NCBI GenBank assembly: GCA_021799915.1
Contig: JAJYZN010000023.1
Span: 1 to 21,477, forward strand
Length of the DNA stretch: 21,477 nt
Direction of reading: 5' to 3'
Source of the DNA: Actinomycetes bacterium
GTDB lineage: Bacteria > Actinomycetota > Acidimicrobiia > Acidimicrobiales > RAAP-2
Position numbers and translations under genes: made by a program
The notes under the pieces: generated by a model
The model's database searches: none
What the model saw: the letters and a program-made list of their open reading frames with translations, nothing else
What the model was told of the DNA's origin: nothing
Shown here: positions 1-6,276 of the stretch, piece after piece
How the letters are laid out: each line of letters opens with the position of its first letter
Position numbering within the stretch: the first letter of the stretch is position 1

Positions 1-117
1 TTGACGGCATTCATGGCGACGTTGATCGGGATCGCGAACGACAGGCCCATGTAGCCGCCGCTGGTGGAGAAGATCTACGAGTGGATGCCGACCACCTGGC
101 CGTCAAGGGCCGCCCGA
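1..117 (-). pseudogene. Fragment of a Do/HtrA (DegQ/MucD-like) serine protease, broken
   Basis: On the minus strand, in the frame whose codons begin at 105-107, the sequence reads LDGQVVGIHS, then a TAG stop (75-77), then IFS followed by GGYMGLSFAIPINVAM, continuing to the window edge. This is the segment just after the catalytic GNSGG serine motif of Do-family periplasmic proteases, where the residue at the stop is normally Gln (CAG to TAG is one change). A remnant SGGP lies in another frame at 106-117, so a small deletion or frameshift also seems to separate the serine motif from the rest. Upstream of it the similarity ends about 21 nt from the stop codon of the neighbouring permease gene. 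The wording of the block resembles proteobacterial DegQ/MucD more than typical actinobacterial HtrA, so it may be a transferred relic or a contig-edge artefact. The match is short but very specific. Confidence 0.7.
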
Positions 118-138
118 CGGCGCCTGCGGACTCGCGTC

Positions 139-927
139 TCACACGACCAACCGCTTCGTGAAGGTCGCTCTGGCCAGGCGGTAGCCGACGAGGGTGAGGA
201 TGACCAGGTACGCGGCGTCACCGATCGACGGCCACAGCTCGGCCGTGCCCAGCACCAGGCCCCGGCACAGGTCCACGCCGTGGTAGAGGGGAGTGGCGTA
301 GGCCACCGGGCGGAGCCAGTCCGGCAGCTCGGTCACCGGGAAGAAGGTTCCCGAGAACAAGAACAGCGGGATGAGGCCGAGACGATAGATGCTGGTGAAA
401 CCGACGTTGTCGTCCTGGGTGGCGGCGAAGGCGGCGATCGGCGCGGCAAAGGAGAGGCCGGTCACCACCGCTGCCGGGAATGCCAGGATGGCGAGTGGCG
501 AACGGATCACGCCGAATGCCGCCACCACTCCGAGGTAGATGGCCGACACGGCCATCAGCCGCACGGCGATCCAGCCCAGGTGGCCGCGCAGCACGTCGAT
601 CACCCGGAGCGGCGTTGCCAGCATGGCGAAGTACGTGCGGACCCATTTGATGGCACCCATGACCGGGTACATGGCCTCGTTGGCCCCGATCTGCATCGCC
701 GTCGCGGCCAGGAGCCCCGGTGCGATGAAGTCCAAGTAGGGGACGCCGCCGACCAGGTGGGAATGGCGGTCCACGAGGGAGCCGAGCCCGACGCCCATCG
801 CGGCCAGGTACAGCACGGGGTACAAGAAACTGGTGGTGACAGAGCTACGCCACGTCCTCTTGTACTGGTAGGCCCAGTACCCGAGCCCGCGTAGCCAGAG
901 CGGAGTGGGCCTGAGCCCCGTCGTCAC
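139..927 (-). CDS. ABC-2 type exporter permease, DrrB/NodJ-like
   Basis: Integral membrane subunit of an ABC exporter, expected to pair with the ATPase encoded immediately upstream. The 262-residue product is of usual length for the family. It has about six hydrophobic segments, a YLAAMGVGLGSLV stretch in the first membrane region, and a FIAPGLLAATAMQ segment followed by a cytoplasmic loop with TPLRVIDVLRGHLGW, typical of ABC-2 permeases of the daunorubicin-resistance/nodulation type. The start is GTG, with an AGGGGG ribosome-binding site 4 nt upstream. It lies 12 nt after the stop of the ATPase gene, so the two are co-transcribed. DrrAB-type systems extrude hydrophobic drugs, lipids or oligosaccharides. 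The substrate here cannot be deduced. Confidence 0.87.
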   Translation of the reverse strand: MTTGLRPTPLWLRGLGYWAYQYKRTWRSSVTTSFLYPVLYLAAMGVGLGSLVDRHSHLVGGVPYLDFIAPGLLAATAMQIGANEAMYPVMGAIKWVRTYFAMLATPLRVIDVLRGHLGWIAVRLMAVSAIYLGVVAAFGVIRSPLAILAFPAAVVTGLSFAAPIAAFAATQDDNVGFTSIYRLGLIPLFLFSGTFFPVTELPDWLRPVAYATPLYHGVDLCRGLVLGTAELWPSIGDAAYLVILTLVGYRLARATFTKRLVV

Positions 928-939
928 GCCGCCGCCCCC

Positions 940-2025
940 TCAGTCCACCAGCGTGCGACCGGTGAGGCGCAAGAACACGTCCTCGAGGGTGGATCGGCGC
1001 ACCAGGGCGCTCTCGGGGACCAGGCCCCGACGGTGGACCTCGGCCAAGGTGGCGTCACCGTCGGTGGTGTAGAGGAGCAGGCGATCGGCGAGCACTTCGG
1101 TACGCTCGGCCACGTCCCCGAGCCGACGGGCGACCTCTGCGTGCTCGCCGGATCGGAAGCGGAGCTCGACCACCTCTTTGGTCGAGTACCGGGCGATGAG
1201 CGCGCTCGGAGCGCCTTCTGCGGCGAAGCGCCCGTGGTCCATCACCACCAGGCGATCACAGAGCTGCTCGGCCTCGTCCATGTAGTGGGTGGTGATCACC
1301 AGGGTCACCCCGTCCTGCTTGAGCCGGTACAGGCGATCCCAAAGCAAGTGCCTGGCCTGGGGATCGAGCCCGGTGGTGGGCTCGTCGAGGATGAGGAGGT
1401 CGGGATCCGAGATGAGGGCCCGGGCAATGGTGAGGCGCCGCTTCATCCCACCCGACAGCGGATCCACCCGATCGTGCGCCCGTTCGGTGAGCTGGGCGAA
1501 GTCGAGCAAGCGCATCGCCCGCTCGCGTATGACCGGCCTCGGCAGGTCGAAGTAGCGACCGTAGACGGTCAAGTTGTCCAGGACGGTGAGCTCGAGGTCC
1601 AAGGAGTCTTCCTGGGGGACCAGACCGATCCGTGACCGGATACGGGAACCTTGGGTCGCCGGATCCATGCCGAGCACCCGAAGGGTCCCACCGCTCACCG
1701 GCGACATGCACGAGATCATCCGCATGGTCGAGGTCTTCCCGGCGCCGTTCGGGCCGAGGAACCCGAAGGCTTCACCCCGTTCGATCTCGAAGTCGACCGA
1801 GTCCACGGCGACGAACTCACCGAAGCGCTTCTGGAGGTTCCGGGCCAGCACCATGGGCTCCGGGTGGGGATCGCTCACCGCGCTCGCGCTCGCGCCCGTG
1901 CCCGCGCTCGCGCTGGCCTGCAGAGACGGATCTTCAGTCGGGTGTCCGATGAGTCGGGAGGTCCGGCTGGGGACCGATGGATGGGAAGGCATGGCACCGT
2001 CGTGGACGATAACCGCCTGCGGCAA
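940..2025 (-). CDS. ABC exporter ATP-binding protein, DrrA/NodI-like
   Basis: Cytoplasmic ATPase that powers the adjacent ABC-2 permease. All nucleotide-binding elements are visible: Walker A GPNGAGKT (residues 91-98), Q-loop VPQED (136-140), signature LSGGMKRR (190-197), Walker B LLILDEP (210-216) and the switch His in TTHYMDEAE. The C-terminal extension ending STLEDVFLRLTGR is typical of DrrA-like ATPases. The longest frame begins at a TTG at 2025 and gives a 361-residue protein whose first ~57 residues are low-complexity (ASASAGTGASASA) and outside the domain. An internal ATG at 1854, just before VLARNLQKRFG, gives a family-length product and may be the true start, although its GGAG lies only 3 nt away. 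The 5' codons contain a 6-bp G/C-rich repeat. Confidence 0.94.
   Translation of the reverse strand: MPQAVIVHDGAMPSHPSVPSRTSRLIGHPTEDPSLQASASAGTGASASAVSDPHPEPMVLARNLQKRFGEFVAVDSVDFEIERGEAFGFLGPNGAGKTSTMRMISCMSPVSGGTLRVLGMDPATQGSRIRSRIGLVPQEDSLDLELTVLDNLTVYGRYFDLPRPVIRERAMRLLDFAQLTERAHDRVDPLSGGMKRRLTIARALISDPDLLILDEPTTGLDPQARHLLWDRLYRLKQDGVTLVITTHYMDEAEQLCDRLVVMDHGRFAAEGAPSALIARYSTKEVVELRFRSGEHAEVARRLGDVAERTEVLADRLLLYTTDGDATLAEVHRRGLVPESALVRRSTLEDVFLRLTGRTLVD
1880..1915. repeat. Hexanucleotide-like GCGCTC repeat
   Basis: Imperfect repeats of gcgctc/gcgccc within the 5' part of the ATPase reading frame, encoding Ala-Ser alternation. They fall in the part of the frame that may not be translated if the start is at 1854. 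Confidence 0.6.
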
Positions 2026-2073
2026 GATGATCGGGCCCAGGCTCGACCAGCCCGCGGTGGCGCTCGGTTCCGG

Positions 2074-2616
2074 TCAGTTCGAGGCACCGTCGGGTGATGC
2101 ACCCGAGGTGGTCACCGGCCGGGTGCTCGGGTGGTCGGCAGGCGGGAGCGGCAGCGGGAGCGGCAGCGGCAGCGGCGGCGGCAGCGGCGAACGGCGGGCT
2201 CCCGTCGGCACCAACTGCCCTGCACCGCGACGGTCCGGCGGTGGACCCTCGACCTTCTCGCAGAAGAGCCGGGAAAGGAGCCGGGGACGGACCGACCTCG
2301 GAGGCGTGCCCGGATCGTCGCCTTCGAACACCGGGGCCGGTTGGTCGCCTTCGAACACCGGGGCCAGTTCCTCCCATGTGGAGACGGGCATGGCCAGGAG
2401 ACGGGTGGCGATCACCATGAGCTCTCCCACCTCGGACACGTCGGGGCCGTCGGGCGTGTCCGACCCGTCGGGCGACGTTGACCAGGGCCTCGAAGCGGGC
2501 GGGGCAGGATGCCCGGGGGGGTCGAGGTCGCGCGCCAGATCGTCGATTGCACCGTCGAGCGCCCGAACGGAGCGAAGCGCGAGGTGTCCGGACAGCTCGG
2601 AGCCGTCCGGGCTCAT
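2074..2616 (-). CDS. Hypothetical protein coupled to an upstream sigma-like gene
   Basis: I do not recognise this 180-residue protein. Its ATG (2614-2616) overlaps the TGA of the upstream sigma-like gene in an ATGA junction, the main reason for choosing this start over longer frames. The N-terminus (MSPDGSELSGHLALRS) could form helices, and another likely helix spans residues 63-83. A duplicated nonapeptide APVFEGD(Q/D)P occupies 85-102, and the tail carries a Pro-Leu tract (144-159). There is no hydrophobic segment, so it is not a classical membrane-bound anti-sigma factor, although its position is where one is often found. A soluble regulator of the sigma-like protein is possible but unproven. 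The low-complexity tail and the duplication suggest relaxed constraint. Confidence 0.5.
   Translation of the reverse strand: MSPDGSELSGHLALRSVRALDGAIDDLARDLDPPGHPAPPASRPWSTSPDGSDTPDGPDVSEVGELMVIATRLLAMPVSTWEELAPVFEGDQPAPVFEGDDPGTPPRSVRPRLLSRLFCEKVEGPPPDRRGAGQLVPTGARRSPLPPPLPLPLPLPLPPADHPSTRPVTTSGASPDGASN
2141..2189. repeat. Hexanucleotide GGCAGC/GGGAGC tract
   Basis: Eight or so tandem imperfect hexamers, encoding on the minus strand the Pro-Leu tract of the hypothetical protein. Prone to slippage in six-base, frame-neutral steps. Confidence 0.8.
2318..2371. repeat. 27-bp tandem duplication inside a coding region
   Basis: Two adjacent 27-bp units (2318-2344 and 2345-2371) share their first 21 bases exactly. 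On the minus strand they encode two nonapeptides, APVFEGDQP and APVFEGDDP, so the duplication is in frame. The perfect core suggests a recent event. Confidence 0.9.
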
Positions 2617-3443
2617 CCGGGCCGACCTGAAGTCGTCTCGGACTCCAGGGGGAGCATCTCTGCCCTGAGCGCTCTGAGCGCGCCGACCTCGACCTTCAAG
2701 ACGTCGGCGATCGATCGACCCCACAGCGCCGCGACCTCGATCACCGTGAACCCGGCCACCAACCGGAGCTCGAGGATCCCCCGATGTCGCCCGGACAAGG
2801 TGGGAAGGGCGGCGATGGCTTCGCGAGAGACACGTCTGCCTCGGGAGGACTGACCATTGTCCACACGATGGGTGACCACCGACGGCGCGGGTGTTCGGCC
2901 CTCGTGGCACCAGAACAGGTCGGCCCCCGGATGGCGGCCGATGCTCTCGATGTCCAGAGCGATCGTCCTCAGCAACGAGCACAGGTCGCGCCCGTCGCAC
3001 CGGATGGTCGAGATGCGGTCGATGGCCCGGGCGAACACTTCACCAGTGATCTCCTCGGCGTCCTTCCCTCCCGGCGCCATCTCACTGACCAATCGGTGGA
3101 CGCAGATCCAGTGCCGCCGGCATAACGCTTCGAGCGCACCGTCGTCGCCACAGCACGCACGTTCCACCAGATCCTGCTCCGACGGTTGCCCAGATCCGTC
3201 GCCGAGCTCGAAGTCGTGCCCGCCGGGGGCCCGATCTGGACCGGTGCAGCCATTGGCGCTCGGGTCTACGCCAGAGGTGGAGCTCGGTAGGGGGACCGTG
3301 GAGAGGACTACGGAGGGGACCTCGAAACATATTGCACCGACGTGGCCGCCGGCACCCGAGCACCGTCGGTCCGGACGCGAGCCGGGCAGCGGCGATTGGA
3401 ATTGATACGTATCGGTCTGCATACCCCTATGAACGAACGGCAC
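2613..3443 (-). CDS. Divergent ECF-type sigma-70-like protein
   Basis: Probable RNA polymerase sigma factor or a derivative. After a ~85-residue Pro/Ser/Cys-containing leader, residues 91-150 resemble sigma region 2 (SEQDLVERACCGDDGALEALCRRHW, then DAEEITGEVFARAIDRI). Residues 208-262 resemble region 4 (AIAALPTLSGRHRGILELRL, then a helix-turn-helix-like GFTVIEVAALWGRSIADVLKVEV). Spacing and order fit the ECF class, but several usually conserved positions differ and the region 2 stretch is Cys-rich. The frame opens at a GTG (3443) without a clear ribosome-binding site. ATG at 3422 is an alternative, and a GTG inside LVERACC has a better spaced GGAG but would cut into region 2. It lies downstream of a second sigma gene in the same direction and overlaps the next gene by 4 nt. 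Confidence 0.62.
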   Translation of the reverse strand: MPFVHRGMQTDTYQFQSPLPGSRPDRRCSGAGGHVGAICFEVPSVVLSTVPLPSSTSGVDPSANGCTGPDRAPGGHDFELGDGSGQPSEQDLVERACCGDDGALEALCRRHWICVHRLVSEMAPGGKDAEEITGEVFARAIDRISTIRCDGRDLCSLLRTIALDIESIGRHPGADLFWCHEGRTPAPSVVTHRVDNGQSSRGRRVSREAIAALPTLSGRHRGILELRLVAGFTVIEVAALWGRSIADVLKVEVGALRALRAEMLPLESETTSGRPG

Positions 3444-3539
3444 GTGTCGGTGTGACGCCGGGGCACGAGGTCAACTTCGGGCTCGGCGGGTGGGCTCCTA
3501 CAGGCCAGCACCGTCCAGTGCCCGATCCGCACCTCGTCC

Positions 3540-4220
3540 CTATGTGCATGCCGGCGGCCACCCGCTCTCTACCAACCGGGAACGGAGAGCCAGCAGGGCC
3601 CGATGCTGGATCTGGCGCACCGCAGCGGCGTCCTTCCCCATCACCGCACCGGCGGCCCCGGCACTCAGTCCCTCGAAGACCCGCAGTCGGAGCACTCGGC
3701 GCTGGGTCGGTGGCAGCGACCTCATGGCCGCCCGGATGACCTGGGCATCCAGACGACCAGTCACCTCGTCCTCCACGCTCATCGGGGTGCCGGAGCGATC
3801 GTTCGCGTACATGGCGTTCCGATCCCGTACCAGGTTCAGGCGTCGCCACCGGTCGTACGTCAAGTTCCGCGCTGCCGTCTTCAGGTACGCGAGCTTCAGA
3901 TTGGCATCTGATCCGTCGGTGGCGAGGCGGCCGAGGACACGGCAGAACACCTCCTGGGTGATCTCCTCGGCCTCGTGGCGATCTCGCACGACTGCGGCGG
4001 TGCGGTGGAACACGATCTGCCATGCGCTTCGGACGTTGGCGTCGAACGCGGCCTGATCTCGAGAGGCGATCGGTCGGTCCCACCCATCGGGCAGCACCCG
4101 GACCAGGATCGAACTGAGATCGACCGAGCTGCCGATCGTTTCCCCGAGATCACCTGCTGGCAGCGTGGGATTCGTCCGGAGGTCTTGGCGGGGCCTCGCC
4201 GGGCTCCTGTCCGAGATCAC
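3540..4220 (-). CDS. ECF-family RNA polymerase sigma factor
   Basis: Directs RNA polymerase to a set of promoters not identifiable here. With a GTG start at 4220, preceded by AGGGGG at 6 nt spacing, the product is 226 residues, close to ECF length. The frame is open much further upstream, but that part has no protein-like character. Region 2 (about 58-128) contains AAFDANVRSAWQIVFHRTA, the core-binding helix HEAEEITQEVFCRVLGRL (82-99) and AYLKTAARNLTYDRWRR (111-127). Region 4 (about 158-215) contains MRSLPPTQRRVLRLRVFEGLSAGAAGAVMG and RQIQHRALLALRSRL. No partner anti-sigma gene with membrane segments lies next to it. The next gene downstream, 96 nt away, is a second, more divergent sigma-like protein. 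Codon use looks less strictly G/C-ending than in the acyl-CoA operon. Confidence 0.8.
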   Translation of the reverse strand: MISDRSPARPRQDLRTNPTLPAGDLGETIGSSVDLSSILVRVLPDGWDRPIASRDQAAFDANVRSAWQIVFHRTAAVVRDRHEAEEITQEVFCRVLGRLATDGSDANLKLAYLKTAARNLTYDRWRRLNLVRDRNAMYANDRSGTPMSVEDEVTGRLDAQVIRAAMRSLPPTQRRVLRLRVFEGLSAGAAGAVMGKDAAAVRQIQHRALLALRSRLVESGWPPACT

Positions 4221-4853
4221 CGTCGACCCCCTGTCGGACGCACTGAGAGCGACGGTGAGCCGGCCGGCTCGATCAGGTACAGGGGAGCGACCAGGTGGCT
4301 GGCGCCCCGGCCTCCCGGGGCGCACTGTAGACCGAGGAGGTCCTCGTCTTCTCGAAGGTGCGCCCATCCGATCGCGACGAGCAGCGGTTGCAGGGGATGC
4401 GGTGCGCCCGGTGTCCATCGCCAGACCGGCGGCACAGCTCCGCGTTCCCCCTCGTTCCGGACCCCGATCCAAGCGTGATCGAAGCATCCTCGGGACCGTG
4501 GGATCGCTCTTCACGTCTCGGACTTCGTGGATGTCGCCGGACCTGACCGGCCAGTCCGTGGATCGTCGGCACCGGCGCTCCCACCTGCTCCCCCCTCCGG
4601 GTGCATTCGGTCGAGCGCTCGGCCGCGCTGTTCTCACGCCGACCGCCGTTCGGGTCCGCCCCCGCATCCGCCGCACATCCGCCCGCGTCCTGGGTGGCAC
4701 CGGGCAGTCCACTACCTACAACGAGTGGGAGCTGCGAATGTGACGGCTTCAGGATCGATCGACGAAGTGGTGCGCGGTATGATTCGCCGGCCGATGTCGG
4801 GCAGGTCGCCAAGCGGGCGACCGTCCAGCGGAGGTGACGGGCGAGGGGGAGCG
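4221..4853. other. 633-nt stretch with no convincing gene between divergent operons
   Basis: Open frames exist on both strands, but their translations are Arg/Pro/Ser-rich and lack domain-like patterning, so I call none. The stretch must hold the promoter of the sigma/ABC operon (minus) and that of the membrane-protein operon (plus). A TATGAT at 4778-4783 lies 71 nt upstream of the plus-strand ATG and could be a -10 box, but no good -35 is placed before it. Confidence 0.5.
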
Positions 4854-5525
4854 ATGGTCGACACCACCACGGTGCAAGAAGTGCAAGAGGTGACGGCCCC
4901 GAGCGGCACTACTCCGAGGGCGGGGCCCGAGGGTGTCGGCCCCGGAGGTCCTCCGGGGACCCCGCCTTTGACGAGGCCCGCGTTCCAGATCGTCCCCCTT
5001 CGAGCCCTGCCCTTCGTGGCGATCGTCCTGATCGGCCTGGTGGTGTCGATCGCCGGGAACTGGCTGTGGGCCCTGGACTTCTACCACGTCGTCGGTGGAG
5101 GGCTGTGGACCGGGATCGATCTCTTCGTAGGGTTTGTCATCGGGCCGATCCTGGGTCGGCTCTCCATTCCGGCGCGCATCGAGTTCACCACCCGGTTCAT
5201 GCCCAAGATGCTGGTGATCATGCCGACCCTGGTGACGATGACCCTGGGGGCGGGCTTCCAGCTGGCTCGCCATCTGGGCACGCTTGATTCCGCCTACCCC
5301 CACCACGCCTGGGTGGTGGTGTCCTTCGTGGTGGTCGGGATCATGACCGTCGTCGCTCTCGGGATCCTGGAGCCGGCGAACATCGCCGTCCTCTTCGAGC
5401 TGAAGAAGCCCCAACCCGACGGTGAGGTCATCGGACGGCTCATGAAGCGCTTCGTGTACTCAGCGGGCATCACCGGTGCGATGCAGGTGGCCACGCTCAT
5501 CATCATGACCAGGTTGGCGACGTGA
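4854..5525 (+). CDS. Polytopic membrane protein, DUF2269/CopD-like
   Basis: A 223-residue integral membrane protein. The ATG at 4854 follows an AGGGGGA site at 3-4 nt. The same frame is open further upstream, but without hydrophobic or conserved content. Residues 1-45 are a hydrophilic Pro/Gly-rich tail. Five hydrophobic segments follow at about 51-70, 76-100, 117-137, 152-172 and 201-219. The second contains WALDFYHVVGGGLWTGIDLF, a His in a Gly-rich helix similar to predicted membrane proteins of the DUF2269/copper-resistance-D-like kind. Loops bear RIEFTTRFMPK and ELKKPQPDGEVIGRLMKRF. No enzymatic motif is visible. It overlaps the next membrane-protein gene by 4 nt (GTGA), suggesting that the two products act together. 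The family assignment is tentative; membrane location is secure. Confidence 0.75.
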   Translation: MVDTTTVQEVQEVTAPSGTTPRAGPEGVGPGGPPGTPPLTRPAFQIVPLRALPFVAIVLIGLVVSIAGNWLWALDFYHVVGGGLWTGIDLFVGFVIGPILGRLSIPARIEFTTRFMPKMLVIMPTLVTMTLGAGFQLARHLGTLDSAYPHHAWVVVSFVVVGIMTVVALGILEPANIAVLFELKKPQPDGEVIGRLMKRFVYSAGITGAMQVATLIIMTRLAT

Positions 5526-6028
5526 CCGCCGACGCCCCCGCCAACGCCCCCGCCGACGTGGACCCCGGCATCCGTCCTGCCGTCACGCCGGAGGCCGGGT
5601 CCGGCCCGGAGGTGCCGACCGGGCTGCCGCCGGTGACGGAGATCGCCACCGTCACCCTGGCCCTCATCGTCGTGGGGGGCATCTACATGTCCGCCTACCT
5701 CCCCCGCCATTCGCCCCTGGGGGTGCCCTTCGGGTTGCTCGGTGCTGCGGCCGTGCTGATCGTCACCAACCTCGTGCTGCTCGTGCGCCTGCGAGTGTTC
5801 GCCTGGGGGCTGTTCTTCCGGGTGTGGCGTTGGGCGTTACTGGCCTACTGCGTGGTAGCCGGGATGCTCGAGTACGTGTTCGTCTACGACGGCACCCGCG
5901 GGAAGATGCTGCTGGTCCTCAGCTTGATGTTGGCCGTGTTCGCCCTGACCGTCCCCACCATCATCGCCTTCACCGTGGCTCGGTTCCAGGCGGTGGACCC
6001 GGAGGCGACCCGAGCGGAGTCGCGTTGA
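5522..6028 (+). CDS. Four-helix membrane protein of unknown function
   Basis: A 168-residue protein starting with the GTG of a GTGA overlap with the preceding membrane-protein gene. A ~38-residue Ala/Pro-rich hydrophilic N-terminus precedes four hydrophobic segments (about 41-60, 68-89, 100-122, 127-153) and a short charged tail. I do not recognise the family. The coupling and matched topology suggest it forms a complex with the product of the preceding gene. Acidic and aromatic residues near the third segment (LEYVFVYDG) are the only notable polar pattern. Confidence 0.72.
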   Translation: MTADAPANAPADVDPGIRPAVTPEAGSGPEVPTGLPPVTEIATVTLALIVVGGIYMSAYLPRHSPLGVPFGLLGAAAVLIVTNLVLLVRLRVFAWGLFFRVWRWALLAYCVVAGMLEYVFVYDGTRGKMLLVLSLMLAVFALTVPTIIAFTVARFQAVDPEATRAESR

Positions 6029-6213
6029 GCTTCCGGCGCGGCTTGCTGGTTCGCCCACTCCGGCGGGCTGCCCACCCGGTTCGCAGCACTGCCGGATCGA
6101 TCAAGCGGAGGGCCACGCCGAAGCCGGTACGCGCCGTCTACTACGCCCGTCATCCGATCGGGACCGCTACGACCCGGGCCGGCCGGGCCGTCCGGAAGTC
6201 GTGGTCCAAGTAG
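6025..6213 (+). CDS. Small strongly basic protein, translationally coupled
   Basis: A 62-residue product beginning at a TTG that overlaps the TGA of the preceding membrane-protein gene (TTGA), the same arrangement as the two upstream overlaps. It is rich in Arg and Lys with almost no acidic residues, and has spaced motifs RPLRRAAHPVRS, KRRATPKPVRAVYYARHP and GRAVRKSW. The recurring (R/K)xVR(A/S) and HP(V/I) pattern looks like an imperfect internal repeat. It could bind nucleic acid, or the cytoplasmic face of the membrane next to its partners. No ribosome-binding site is needed if it is coupled. The frame is also open upstream, antisense-like, within the previous gene, so reality rests on position and composition only. 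Confidence 0.45.
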   Translation: MSFRRGLLVRPLRRAAHPVRSTAGSIKRRATPKPVRAVYYARHPIGTATTRAGRAVRKSWSK

Positions 6214-6276
6214 TCCGATACCTGTGATCGTTCGGGTCGGGTCAGTCACGGCTCCCGACGGTCTCGGATCCGAGGC

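Noticed and set aside
64..894. Plus-strand open frame of 276 codons
   Set aside because: Shadow of the ABC permease; Arg/Glu/His-rich and without hydrophobic patterning.
1574..2668. Plus-strand open frame of 364 codons
   Set aside because: It runs opposite the ABC ATPase and the sigma-coupled protein; translation is Ser/Gly/Arg low complexity with no recognisable fold.
3404..3413. Perfect palindrome GATACGTATC near the start of the divergent sigma-like gene
   Set aside because: Only 10 bp, single copy, and inside or at the edge of the open frame; not enough to call an operator.
4165..4743. Plus-strand open frame between the sigma gene and the membrane-protein operon
   Set aside because: Arg/Pro-rich translation with no ribosome-binding site or domain pattern; it partly overlaps the sigma coding region.
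6263..6274. Palindrome CTCGGATCCGAG between convergent genes
   Set aside because: As RNA it gives only a 4-bp stem with no T-run, so it is not a credible terminator.
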